From an uncultured Flavonifractor sp. (GTDB lineage Bacteria; Bacillota; Clostridia; Oscillospirales; Oscillospiraceae): DNA of 44,381 nucleotides. The stretch is taken from contig NZ_CALXFV010000004.1 of assembly GCF_944387675.1 (NCBI RefSeq), positions 1 to 44,381 on the forward strand, in the 5' to 3' direction. Position numbers and translations under genes: made by a program. The notes below the pieces were generated by a model. It was not told the origin of the DNA. It worked only from the letters and a program-made list of their open reading frames with translations, and searched no databases. Shown here in pieces: positions 24,022-31,917 of the stretch. Position 1 is the stretch's first letter; every line of letters starts with the position of its first letter.

Positions 24022-24050
24022 TTGCTCTTTGGCCGGATTTGGTATAAAAT
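24022..24050 (+). promoter_or_regulatory. Probable promoter of the HIT gene
   Basis: TTGCTC (24022-24027), 17-base spacer, TAAAAT (24045-24050), which overlaps an alternative TATAAA. A weak A/T-rich hairpin (AAAAAAGC with GCTTTTTT, 24052-24070) follows at the predicted start site. Confidence 0.5.
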
Positions 24051-24100
24051 AAAAAAAGCGGGGCTTTTTTCTCCCCAATTCCGGTAAAAGGAGGCTGCTT

Positions 24101-24439
24101 ATGAGCGATTGTCTGTTCTGCAAGATTGCATCGGGTGAAATCCCGTCCAGCAAGGTTTATGAGGATGATTTAGTCTATGCCTTTTTGGACATCGATCCCC
24201 AGGCGCCCACCCATTTTTTGGTGATTCCAAAGGCCCACATCGGCTCCTGCGGGGAGATTACCCCGGAGAATTCCGCGGTGGTGGCCCATGCCTTTGAGAT
24301 CATCTCCCAGGTGACCCGTCAGATGGGCATCACTGATTTCCGGGTGGTTTCCAATTGCGGTCCTCAGGCGGGGCAGAGCGTCCCCCACCTCCATTTCCAC
24401 GTCCTGGCCGGGCGGGATATGACCTGGCCTCCCGGCTGA
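24101..24439 (+). CDS. HIT-family nucleotide hydrolase (HinT-like)
   Basis: 112-residue histidine-triad protein, a purine nucleoside phosphoramidase type. The triad HLHFHVLAG is at about 95-103, and CLFCKIASGEIPSSKVYEDD at the N terminus gives the usual Cys pair. Length is standard for HinT. Ribosome site AAAAGGAGG precedes the ATG. The stop overlaps the start of the next gene as TGATG, so the membrane protein downstream is translationally coupled. Confidence 0.95.
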   Translation: MSDCLFCKIASGEIPSSKVYEDDLVYAFLDIDPQAPTHFLVIPKAHIGSCGEITPENSAVVAHAFEIISQVTRQMGITDFRVVSNCGPQAGQSVPHLHFHVLAGRDMTWPPG

Positions 24440-26478
24440 TGAACAAGCGCGGCTTCTCCATCCGGCCCCTCCCATGCCTGGCTTGGGGAGGGGCCTGGGT
24501 TTGTCTGTCCGGCCTTGTCCTGGTGCGGCTGTGGGCGCTGCTCTACGGCCGCGTCCCCAGCCTGGCCATTCCGGCTCTGGCTGCCCTTTTGACCGGGGCG
24601 GCGCTACTGGCCGGTCGGCGTCTGGGGGTGGTACGCCGGTTTCTCCTCCCCTTTGGTCCCACCTGGAAAACCGCCCTGCCGGCCGGGGCCGCCTTTGCCG
24701 CCGGCCTGATGCTGGACACCAGCTATCAGCTGTTTTCCGTGGGGGACATGGCCATTGGGCATCTCCCCTTCCGCCTGCTGTGCGGCGCGGGCAGCGGACT
24801 GTTTCTGGCCTGCGCGGTTCTGGCGCTGATACAGGCGGGCAGGTCCTTCGGCAGGTTGTCCATGCCGCGGGGAACCGTTTTCTTGACCATCGCGCTGGTG
24901 GTCAACATCGTCACCGCCCTCTACTGCACCGGCAGTGCCACGGTGTATTACTGGGATACCAATATCTACTGGAGTTCCAGCACCATGCTGGCGGAGCAGA
25001 GCCTGGGCCTGGCCCAGCTGCGGCTGGTGGCGGAGAGCGTCATCACCCAGGAGTACAACTATCTGCTCTCTTTCCCGCTCTCCCTGGTGATGCGGGTACT
25101 GGGAACCAACCGCTACGTCTTCCTCTTCGCCGCGGTCAACCTGTATGTTCTGCCCACTCTGCTGGGTATGCTGGTGCTGGGCGGACGGACCCGCCAGGGC
25201 GGGATTCTCCTGTGCTGCGCCACCCCCATGCTGCTTTACACCGCCCTCACCGGCTTTGTAGATGTGGCCGCCGCCGGGGCGGGAATCTGGGCCTTTCTCC
25301 TCTATACGGACGAGTCCCGGCCCCAGACCGCCCGGGGCATCCTTGCCGGCGGTCTGCTCACCCTGGTCTTTCTGCTCCGGCGGTACTTCTTCTTTTTTAC
25401 CGTCTCCTTCGGTCTGGCGGCTCTGCTGGCCCTTGCGGTCCGGCGCAGCCAGTGGAAGTCCTTTCTCGCCCTGGCGGTGACGGGGCTGGGGTTCAGTCTC
25501 TTCTTCGGCCAGAGCTTTGTGGTGAGTCAGGTGCTCTCCGCCAACTATGCCGACACCTACTCCGCCTATAACCAGGGCCGGTGGATTGATCTGGTGATGC
25601 TGTGCCGTTACTACGGCTATGTGCTGCTGGCCGCCGCCCTGGTGTGCGTCATCTGTCTGCTGCTCCGGCCCAAAAGCCGGTACGGCGCCCTGCTCTGCCT
25701 GTGTCAGCCGGTGCTGTGCCTGTTCCTCTTCACCCGCATCCAGTCCCACGGGCAGCAGCACCTGCTGCTCTACCTGCCCGCCTTCTGCTATGCCCTGGCG
25801 GGGGGCGCGGAGCTGCTGCCCCAAAGGGCGGCGGTGAGGTGGGTCCCCTGGGCGCTGGCTCTGAGCGCACTGGTCAGTTCCCTGCTGCCCCGTCCACAGC
25901 CTTCCCATCCCTCGGAAATCGCGGTACCAGACCCCCTGCCCGCCTTCACCTATGTCCCCGGCCAGCGCACTGATTTGGCCCAGCTGGTGGCCCTGCGGGT
26001 GTATGTGGACAGCCTGTCGGCGGAGGAACAGAAGACGGCGGCGGTGATCGCCTCCTCCTTTACCTTTAATTCCAGCATCTATGACAATACCCTGCGTTCT
26101 CTGAATATTCCCTCCTCCGGCGGACCCGCCACTTCCCTGCTCTACTTCGCCACGGTGGACAAGCGGGACGGATTCTCCTGGTCCTGCCTTACCGCCGACT
26201 ACCTCATCGTGGCCGACCCGGTGCAGACCCATCTGGGGGCGGACAACCAGCACATCCTCACCGTGCTGGCCCAGCCGGTGCTGGACGGTACGGGGATCGG
26301 CACCGCCTACAGGCGGCTGGAGACATCCTTCCCTCTGGAGGACGGGGTCACCGTTTACGTCTATAAGCGGACCCGGGATCTCACCCAGGCGGAATACCAG
26401 GATATCTCCCTCACCCTCACCGCCCTCTATCCGGACTACGCCGACCTCTACGCGGTACCCGCCGGACTGTTTTCCTGA
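24439..26478 (+). CDS. Large polytopic membrane protein, possible GT-C glycosyltransferase
   Basis: 679 residues with about 12-14 hydrophobic segments over residues 1-500, then a soluble C-terminal part of some 170 residues. The segment YYWDTNIYWSSSTMLAE, in the first large loop after helix 5 or so, resembles the acidic first-loop motif of GT-C lipid-linked sugar transferases. The overall plan (many helices plus an extracytoplasmic tail) fits that fold. No other family signature was recognised. The ATG at 24439 overlaps the HIT stop (TGATG); the longer frame upstream lies within the HIT gene. Function is an inference from topology only. Confidence 0.75.
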   Translation: MNKRGFSIRPLPCLAWGGAWVCLSGLVLVRLWALLYGRVPSLAIPALAALLTGAALLAGRRLGVVRRFLLPFGPTWKTALPAGAAFAAGLMLDTSYQLFSVGDMAIGHLPFRLLCGAGSGLFLACAVLALIQAGRSFGRLSMPRGTVFLTIALVVNIVTALYCTGSATVYYWDTNIYWSSSTMLAEQSLGLAQLRLVAESVITQEYNYLLSFPLSLVMRVLGTNRYVFLFAAVNLYVLPTLLGMLVLGGRTRQGGILLCCATPMLLYTALTGFVDVAAAGAGIWAFLLYTDESRPQTARGILAGGLLTLVFLLRRYFFFFTVSFGLAALLALAVRRSQWKSFLALAVTGLGFSLFFGQSFVVSQVLSANYADTYSAYNQGRWIDLVMLCRYYGYVLLAAALVCVICLLLRPKSRYGALLCLCQPVLCLFLFTRIQSHGQQHLLLYLPAFCYALAGGAELLPQRAAVRWVPWALALSALVSSLLPRPQPSHPSEIAVPDPLPAFTYVPGQRTDLAQLVALRVYVDSLSAEEQKTAAVIASSFTFNSSIYDNTLRSLNIPSSGGPATSLLYFATVDKRDGFSWSCLTADYLIVADPVQTHLGADNQHILTVLAQPVLDGTGIGTAYRRLETSFPLEDGVTVYVYKRTRDLTQAEYQDISLTLTALYPDYADLYAVPAGLFS

Positions 26479-26481
26479 GCA

Positions 26482-26525
26482 GAAGCAGCAGCGCCCATCC
26501 CAAACGGGACGGGCGCTGCTGCTTC
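26482..26525. terminator. Bidirectional terminator between convergent genes
   Basis: GAAGCAGCAGCGCCC (26482-26496) pairs perfectly with GGGCGCTGCTGCTTC (26511-26525). After one mismatch, TCCC/GGGA continues the stem to an AAAC loop. It fills the gap between the membrane-protein stop (26478) and the spoVAC stop (26528). Confidence 0.8.
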
Positions 26526-26527
26526 GT

Positions 26528-26962
26528 TCAGCCGCCGAAGAGTACCAGCAGCAGGCCGTAGACCACGCTGGCGGAAATGCCATACACCAGCACCGGACCG
26601 GCGATGACAAACAGCTTGGCGCCCACCCCCATCACCAGGCCCTCGCTGCGGAACTCCAGGGCGGGGGACACCACCGCGTTGGCAAAGCCGGTGATGGGTA
26701 CCAGGGTACCCGCCCCGGCGTGCTTGGCCAGCCTGTCAAACCAACCCAGTCCGGTGAACAGGGCGGACAGAAAGATCAGCGTCACCGACACGGCGGTACC
26801 AGCCTGATCCCGGTCCAGCCCCCAGCCCAGGTACAGATTCAGCAGACCCTGGCCCAGGGTGGAGATGGCGCCTCCCACCAGAAAGGCCCACAGCAGGTTT
26901 TTCCCCATGGGGGACGGCCTGGCCTTGGCATCCACCAGGCGCTGATATTCTTCATTGGTCAT
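26528..26962 (-). CDS. spoVAC: SpoVAC-type spore membrane protein
   Basis: 144 residues with about four membrane segments. The sequence follows SpoVAC closely: KNLLWAFLVGGAISTLGQGLL, LIFLSALFTGLGWFDRLAKHAGAGTLVPITGFANAV, and EFRSEGLVMGVGAKLF. SpoVA proteins form the channel that moves dipicolinic acid into the forespore and out at germination; SpoVAC is described as a mechanosensitive component. Usually it sits in a spoVA operon; here spoVAD and spoVAE are not adjacent. It follows gatB by 58 bases and has its own AGGAGG, so it may be a reader of the gat transcript or have a sporulation promoter I cannot identify. Confidence 0.88.
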   Translation of the reverse strand: MTNEEYQRLVDAKARPSPMGKNLLWAFLVGGAISTLGQGLLNLYLGWGLDRDQAGTAVSVTLIFLSALFTGLGWFDRLAKHAGAGTLVPITGFANAVVSPALEFRSEGLVMGVGAKLFVIAGPVLVYGISASVVYGLLLVLFGG

Positions 26963-27020
26963 GCTTCCGCCTCCTTTTACCCACAGCTTTCCCAGTTTGG
27001 GAAAAGCTATGCAGCGGCGG

Positions 27021-28439
27021 TCAGCCCAGCCGGTCCCGCAGAACCTGATTCACCATCGCCGGGGAGGCCTGCCCTTTCAGCCGGCGCATCACCTGGCCCA
27101 CCAAAAAGCCGAAGGCCTTCTCCTTGCCCGCCTTGTAGTCCGCCACGGATTTTTCGTTGGCGGCGAGCACCTGCTCCACCGCCTCCGCCACCAGTCCGGC
27201 ATCGGAGACCTGCTCCAGCCCGTGCGCCGCCACGTAGGCGTCCACATCGCCATCGGTCTCAAACACCGCCTCAAAGACCTTGACGGCGGTGTTGCGGTTG
27301 AGCTTTCCCGCCTCCACCAGGGCGATAAGCCGGGCCAGGGTGGGCGGAGTGAGGGCCATGTCCCCGGCCTCCAGGCCGTGGGCGGAGAGTTGGCCCAGCA
27401 CCTGGCCCATAATCCAGTTGGCCCCCTGTTTGGGCTTGGTCCCCAGGCTCACCAGCGCCTCAAAAAAGTCCGCCAGGGGCTTTTGGGAGGTAATCATCTT
27501 GGCGTCATAGGCGGGCAGGCCCCACTGGGTCTGGTACCGGACCCGCTTGGCCTCCGCCAGCTCGGGCAGGGCGGCCCGCAGCCGGTCCAGATATGCTCCG
27601 CTCAACTCCACCGGGGGCAGATCCGGGTCGGGAAAGTAGCGGTAATCCTGGGCGTTCTCCTTGGAGCGCATGGCGTAGGTGGCGTCCTTGTTCTCATCCC
27701 ACCGGCGGGTCTGCTGTACTACCGGCTTTCCCTCCTCCAGCAGCTCGATCTGCCGCCGGGCCTCGTAGACGATGGCCCGGGAGATGGCCTTGAAGGAATT
27801 GAGGTTCTTCATCTCCGTGCGGACGCCCAGCTGCGCCGAACCCGCCGGGCGCACCGACAGGTTTACGTCGCACCGCAGGGAACCCTCCTGCATCTTGCAG
27901 TCGGACACCCCCAGGTATTGCAGGGTCTCCTTCAGCTTTTCCAGGTAGGCGATGACCTCCTCGGCGCAGCGAAAATCCGGCTCGGTGACGATCTCGATGA
28001 GGGGGACTCCGCAGCGGTTGTAGTCGGCCAGGGTCTGATCCAGCCAGGGGTCGTGGACCAGCTTGCCCGCGTCCTCCTCCATGTGCAGCTCATGGATGCG
28101 GATGGTTTTGCCTTCGCCGATGTCCACCCGCCCGTTCCGGGCGATGGGCAGATAGAGCTGGGAGATCTGATAGGCCTTGGGCAGATCGGGATAGAAATAG
28201 TTCTTCCGGTCAAACCGGCTGTGGGGGGTGATGGCGCAGTTCAGCGCCAGTCCGGCGGTAACCGCCAGCTCCACCACCTTCTGGTTGAGTACCGGCAGGG
28301 TGCCGGGCATGCCCATGCACACCGGGCAGCAGTGGGTGTTGGGCGCGCCGCCGAATTCCGTGGTGCAGGAGCAGAAGATTTTTGTTTTTGTGGCCAGCTC
28401 CACGTGGGTCTCCAGGCCGATCACGGTTTCCCAGGTCAT
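27021..28439 (-). CDS. gatB: Asp/Glu-tRNA amidotransferase subunit B
   Basis: 472 residues. GatB is the kinase subunit that activates the misacylated Asp-tRNA(Asn) or Glu-tRNA(Gln) for amidation. The N terminus MTWETVIGLETHVEL and the zinc-binding Cys cluster around residues 23-41 (CSC...HCCPVC) are diagnostic. The C-terminal YqeY-like tail domain, including GQVMRRLKGQASPAMVNQVL, is present. The ATG immediately follows the gatA stop with no gap; its ribosome site lies inside gatA. Part of the aspS-gatCAB operon. Confidence 0.97.
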   Translation of the reverse strand: MTWETVIGLETHVELATKTKIFCSCTTEFGGAPNTHCCPVCMGMPGTLPVLNQKVVELAVTAGLALNCAITPHSRFDRKNYFYPDLPKAYQISQLYLPIARNGRVDIGEGKTIRIHELHMEEDAGKLVHDPWLDQTLADYNRCGVPLIEIVTEPDFRCAEEVIAYLEKLKETLQYLGVSDCKMQEGSLRCDVNLSVRPAGSAQLGVRTEMKNLNSFKAISRAIVYEARRQIELLEEGKPVVQQTRRWDENKDATYAMRSKENAQDYRYFPDPDLPPVELSGAYLDRLRAALPELAEAKRVRYQTQWGLPAYDAKMITSQKPLADFFEALVSLGTKPKQGANWIMGQVLGQLSAHGLEAGDMALTPPTLARLIALVEAGKLNRNTAVKVFEAVFETDGDVDAYVAAHGLEQVSDAGLVAEAVEQVLAANEKSVADYKAGKEKAFGFLVGQVMRRLKGQASPAMVNQVLRDRLG

Positions 28440-29900
28440 TTAAATCCCCCCTTCCGCCGCGGCGGGCGCATACTGTCCGCCCGGATGGCGGCGATGCCAG
28501 TCGGTCTCCAGTTGGAAGGCGTGGGCGGCGTTCAGCACCTCCCCGTCCCCCAGGGGCGGTCCGATGAGCTGGGCGCCGATGGGCAGTCCCTGGGGATCAA
28601 AGCCGCAGGGCATGGACAGGGCGGGCAGCCCCGCCAGATTCACCGACACGGTGTAGATATCGCTCAGGTACATTTTCAGCGGATCGCTGAGGCTCTCCCC
28701 CAGCCGGGGGGCGGTGGAGGGCGTTACGGGGGTGAGCAGAAGGTCGTACCGCGCAAACGCCCGGTCAAAAGCCGCCTTGATTACCGCCTTGGCCTGAAGG
28801 GCCTTTTTGTAGTAGGCATCGTAGTAGCCGGAGGAGAGCACGAAGGTACCCAGCAAAATCCGCCGCTTCACCTCGGTACCGAAGCCCTGGGTGCGGGTGC
28901 TGGTGTACAGCTCTCCCAGATCCCCATAGGACTCCGCCCGCCAGCCGTATTTCACCCCGTCAAACCGGGACAGGTTGGAGGATGCCTCGGCGCAGGCGAT
29001 GATATAATAGGCCGGCACCACATATTTCATCACCGGCAGGTGAAACTCCTCCACCTCCGCCCCCCGCGCCCGAAGCACATCGGCGGCGGCCAGCACGGCA
29101 GAGGCCACCGGGCGGTCCAGACCGTCTCCAAAGCAGTCGGCGGGCAGACCGATCCGCTTCCCTCGGAGCTCGCCGGTAAGGCCGGCCAGCAGGCCGTCCG
29201 CCGGACGATCCAGGCTGGTGGAATCCCGAGCGTCCCGCCCTATCATTACGTCCAGTACGGCGGCGCAGTCGGCGGCGGAGCGGGCGATGGGACCTATCTG
29301 GTCCAGGGAGGAGGCGTAGGCCACAAGGCCGTACCGGGACACAGTACCGTAGGTGGGCTTCATTCCGGTGACCCCGCAGTAGGCGGCGGGCTGGCGGATG
29401 GAGCCGCCGGTATCCGATCCGACGGCGTACCACACCCCTCCGGCTGCCACCGCCGCCGCCGCCCCGCCGGAGGAGCCGCCCGCTACCCGGGTCAGATCCC
29501 AGGGGTTGCGTACCGGTCCGAAGCAGGAGGTCTCGGAGGTGGAGCCCATGGCGAACTCGTCCATGTTCAGCTTGCCCAGGCTCACCGCCCCGGCGGCGGC
29601 GAGCCGCTCCACCACTGTGGCGTCATAGCAGGGGATGAAATTCTCCAGGATCCGGCTGGCACAGGTGGTGCGGACCCCTTTGGTGCAGATGTTGTCTTTA
29701 TAGGCCATGGGAACCCCCGCCAGGGGGGAGTCCCCCGCTTTCTGGGGAGTTTGGGGATCGGTAACGGTGAGAAAGGCGTTGCAGCTCCGCTGAATCCAGG
29801 CAATCCGGGCCTGGGCGGCCTGCACCGCCGCCGCCCGGGTCACTGAGCCGGAGCCAAGCGCCTCCCCCAGTTCCAGGGCTGTCAGCTTCCACAGTTCCAT
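28440..29900 (-). CDS. gatA: Asp/Glu-tRNA amidotransferase subunit A
   Basis: 486 residues of the amidase-signature family; it hydrolyses glutamine and channels ammonia to GatB. The catalytic triad is visible: Lys68 (AYKDN), cis-Ser143 in GGSSGG, and nucleophile Ser167 in GSDTGGSIRQP. The ATG at 29900 follows GAGGTGAAAAGC; the frame extends 28 codons upstream into gatC, but that part is shadow. It lies ten bases after gatC and directly abuts gatB. Confidence 0.97.
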   Translation of the reverse strand: MELWKLTALELGEALGSGSVTRAAAVQAAQARIAWIQRSCNAFLTVTDPQTPQKAGDSPLAGVPMAYKDNICTKGVRTTCASRILENFIPCYDATVVERLAAAGAVSLGKLNMDEFAMGSTSETSCFGPVRNPWDLTRVAGGSSGGAAAAVAAGGVWYAVGSDTGGSIRQPAAYCGVTGMKPTYGTVSRYGLVAYASSLDQIGPIARSAADCAAVLDVMIGRDARDSTSLDRPADGLLAGLTGELRGKRIGLPADCFGDGLDRPVASAVLAAADVLRARGAEVEEFHLPVMKYVVPAYYIIACAEASSNLSRFDGVKYGWRAESYGDLGELYTSTRTQGFGTEVKRRILLGTFVLSSGYYDAYYKKALQAKAVIKAAFDRAFARYDLLLTPVTPSTAPRLGESLSDPLKMYLSDIYTVSVNLAGLPALSMPCGFDPQGLPIGAQLIGPPLGDGEVLNAAHAFQLETDWHRRHPGGQYAPAAAEGGI

Positions 29901-29910
29901 GCTTTTCACC

Positions 29911-30198
29911 TCATTCCACCGCTTTTGGGACCAGGAAGGCCCCCTCCTTGGACGCCGGCGCGTTGGCCAGCAGCTCTTCCCCATCCTGAGAAGGGGCGGT
30001 CTGGTCGGGCCGGGTGACGTTTTTCAGGGGGAAGACGTGGCTCATGGGCTCCACCCCGGCGGTGTCCAGGCCGTCCAGTACGTCCATATAGGCCACAATA
30101 CCCTCCAGTTCCGTCGTCATGGCCCGTTTCTCCTCCGGCGGCAGCCGGAGTCGGGAGAGCTGGGAGATATAGTCCACCAATGCTTCGGTAATTTTCAT
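29911..30198 (-). CDS. gatC: Asp/Glu-tRNA amidotransferase subunit C
   Basis: 95 residues, normal for the clamp subunit that holds GatA and GatB together. It shows the usual helix (LVDYISQLSRLRLPPEEKRA) and the extended C-terminal segment MSHVFPLKNVTRPD. Located 12 bases after the aspartyl-tRNA synthetase gene in the same operon. Confidence 0.95.
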   Translation of the reverse strand: MKITEALVDYISQLSRLRLPPEEKRAMTTELEGIVAYMDVLDGLDTAGVEPMSHVFPLKNVTRPDQTAPSQDGEELLANAPASKEGAFLVPKAVE

Positions 30199-30210
30199 TT
30201 TTCTTCCTCC

Positions 30211-31509
30211 TTATGGCTCCAGCCGGGTGCGGTCTCTGGGAAACAGGCAGGCCCGGCGGATGTTGTCCAGCCCGCACAGCTGCATGGTCAGCCGCTCCAG
30301 CCCGATACCCAGACCCCCGTGGGGGGGCATACCGTATTTGTGAATCATCAGATAGCTCTCAAATTCCGCCGGGTCCATGCCCAGCCGCTCCATTTTGGCC
30401 ACCTGGGCGGCATAGTCGTGGATGCGCTGGCCGCCGGTGGTCACCTCCATGCCCCGGAACAACAGGTCGAAGGACAAGGTGAACCTGGGGTCCTCCGGGT
30501 CGTCCATGGCGTAGAAGGGCCGCTTTTTGCTGGGATAGTGGGTGACAAACACAAACTCGCTCCCCCACCGCTCCCTGACATACCGGCCGATGGCCTGCTC
30601 CTCCTCCGGCTCCAGATCGTAGGGGTCCCGGATGGAGTATCCGTACTGCTCCGCCGCCATAGCCTTGATTTCGTCAAAGCGGACGGCGGGAATTTTGTCC
30701 GCCCGGGGCAGCTCCACCCCAAGCAGGTCCAGCTCGGCGGCGTATTCCCGTCTCAGCAGTCCCATCAGATTTTGGAGAAAGCCCTGCTCCATCTCCATCA
30801 CGTCGGTGAAGGATTGGATATAGCCCATCTCAAAGTCCAGGGAGGTGTACTCGTTCAGATGGCGGGGGGTGGCGTGCTTTTCCGCCCGGAACACCGGACC
30901 CACCTCGTACACCCGCTCGAAGGCCCCCACCATGGTCTGTTTGTAAAACTGGGGGGACTGGGCCAGAAAGGCCTTTTTCCCAAAGTAGTCCAGGCGGAAG
31001 ATGTTGGCGCCCCCCTCCGCCCCGGCGTGTACGATTTTGGGGGTGTGGATTTCGGTAAAGCCCTCCGCCTGGAGATAGTCCCGGAAGGCCCGGCAGATGG
31101 CGGCTTGGAGCCGAAACACCGCCTGCTGCCGGGGGGTCCGCAGCACCACCGGCCGTAGCGCCAGCTCGGTGTCCAGGTGCAGTTCCAGCTTTGGCCTGGA
31201 CAGCGGCACCGGAGCGGGGGCTGCGGGGCGGGAGAGCACGGTAACGGCCGCGTCGGCCAGTTCCCGCCCCCCGGGCGCCCGCGGTTCAGCCCGCCAGTGG
31301 CCAGCGGCAGACACGGCGCAGCCCTCGGCGGCGCCGTCCAGCGCCTCCCGGCGGGTACACACACACTGGACCAGTCCAGAGCGGGTGCGCAGGGTGAAAA
31401 AGGTGATGCCTCCCATATCCCGCAGGGCGTGTACCGCCCCGTGCAGGGTGACGGCCTGGTTATTCCGGCCCCCCACCCGCACGCTTTTCTGCTTGGTCAA
31501 GAATACCAT
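30211..31509 (-). CDS. aspS: Archaeal-type aspartyl-tRNA synthetase, probably non-discriminating (AspS2)
   Basis: About 432 residues, much shorter than bacterial AspRS (about 590) because the GAD insertion is absent. This is the archaeal/eukaryal class IIb form. Order: OB-fold anticodon domain (about 15-100), then the class II core with motif 2 (FRAEKHATPRHLNEYTSLDFE) and motif 3 (GLGIGLERLTMQL). In Clostridia such AspRS2 enzymes charge tRNA(Asn) with Asp for GatCAB. Its place directly before gatCAB and behind a T-box with an Asn-like specifier supports that. An AsnRS of the same class is the main alternative. ATG at 31509 preferred; a GTG three codons earlier is possible. Confidence 0.9.
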   Translation of the reverse strand: MVFLTKQKSVRVGGRNNQAVTLHGAVHALRDMGGITFFTLRTRSGLVQCVCTRREALDGAAEGCAVSAAGHWRAEPRAPGGRELADAAVTVLSRPAAPAPVPLSRPKLELHLDTELALRPVVLRTPRQQAVFRLQAAICRAFRDYLQAEGFTEIHTPKIVHAGAEGGANIFRLDYFGKKAFLAQSPQFYKQTMVGAFERVYEVGPVFRAEKHATPRHLNEYTSLDFEMGYIQSFTDVMEMEQGFLQNLMGLLRREYAAELDLLGVELPRADKIPAVRFDEIKAMAAEQYGYSIRDPYDLEPEEEQAIGRYVRERWGSEFVFVTHYPSKKRPFYAMDDPEDPRFTLSFDLLFRGMEVTTGGQRIHDYAAQVAKMERLGMDPAEFESYLMIHKYGMPPHGGLGIGLERLTMQLCGLDNIRRACLFPRDRTRLEP

Positions 31510-31534
31510 ACCGTTCACAACCTTTCCGAGTAAA

Positions 31535-31796
31535 ATAAAAAATCCCGAAGCCGTACAATACGACTTCGGGACGGAACAAACTCCGCGGTACCACCCAAAA
31601 TTGCGCCGTCGTGTGCAACGCGCGCCACTCGGAGCCCCTAACGCAGGCGGGACGGGCGGACCTACCTCCCGGGCGGGACTCGGGCCGCCGGCTCAAACGT
31701 GTTGCGCCGTCCCATCCTGCCGAACCGGGCTCTCAGTCGGTGACCCGGATTCTCTGGCGGCTCTCACGGGGGGCGGTCGTTCTCATTGCCTTTGAT
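31535..31796 (-). ncRNA. T-box riboswitch of the aspS-gatCAB operon
   Basis: Minus-strand leader of about 260 nt. The invariant T-box GGTGGTACCGCGG lies at 31583-31595, and the downstream terminator has arms at 31543-31555 and 31559-31571 with one mismatch, followed on the minus strand by ATTTTTTATTTT. Stem I spans roughly 31690-31795. A plausible specifier loop has GAGAA on the 5' side and GCAACACG on the 3' side, giving AAC (Asn) at 31701-31703. Uncharged tRNA would pair with this loop and with the T-box bulge to prevent termination. The overlapping CAA (Gln) one base earlier is notable. The specifier assignment is by eye. Confidence 0.92.
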
Positions 31797-31802
31797 GTGG
31801 GT

Positions 31803-31831
31803 AGTATATGCGCTTTCCCGTCAAATTGCAA
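31803..31831 (-). promoter_or_regulatory. Promoter of the T-box-aspS-gatCAB operon
   Basis: Minus strand TTGCAA (31826-31831), 17-base spacer, TATACT (31803-31808). The predicted start near 31796 coincides with the beginning of the T-box stem I. Confidence 0.68.
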
Positions 31832-31847
31832 CTGTCAATTTTGACAG
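31832..31847. other. Inverted repeat between divergent promoters
   Basis: CTGTCAA-TT-TTGACAG (31832-31847) with perfect 7-bp arms. It contains TTGACA on both strands, between the operon promoter and the uracil-DNA glycosylase promoter. Could be an operator or a shared -35-like element. Confidence 0.4.
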
Positions 31848-31857
31848 AATCCCCGCA

Positions 31858-31886
31858 TTGTATCCTGGGGCCGCCTATGGTACAAT
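31858..31886 (+). promoter_or_regulatory. Promoter of the uracil-DNA glycosylase gene
   Basis: TTGTAT (31858-31863), 17-base spacer, TACAAT (31881-31886). Transcription would start near 31893, which excludes the in-frame ATG at 31885 and supports the start at 31918. Confidence 0.62.
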
Positions 31887-31917
31887 GTCAAAAAAGGGCA
31901 AACAGGCGGTGAACACG

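Larger units (their letters stand above)
23461..24050. other. Low-GC intergenic island without a convincing gene
   Basis: About 590 bases of visibly lower GC (roughly 40-45 percent against over 60 percent either side), with T-rich runs on the plus strand. No recognisable protein domain, RNA family, inverted-repeat end or tRNA is seen. A consensus minus-strand promoter reads into an interrupted frame (listed separately). Short plus-strand frames exist, including a hydrophobic 88-residue one at 23786-24052, but they lack ribosome sites. The composition suggests acquired or decayed DNA. Confidence 0.6.

Noticed and set aside
23786..24052. An 88-residue hydrophobic plus-strand frame in the low-GC island
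   Set aside because: No ribosome site, no family, and the hydrophobicity follows from the T-rich composition; it also runs through the HIT promoter.
26978..27006. Hairpin between gatB and spoVAC as a terminator
   Set aside because: AGCTTTCCCA pairs with TGGGAAAAGCT only with a bulge, and no T-run follows on the minus strand.
26955..29846. A 963-codon plus-strand frame opposite gatB and gatA
   Set aside because: Antisense shadow of two certain genes with His/Gly/Gln-rich composition.
31786..31917. N-terminal extension of the uracil-DNA glycosylase
   Set aside because: The extra codons overlap the predicted promoter and are not part of the family's N terminus, which begins just before the first Cys pair.
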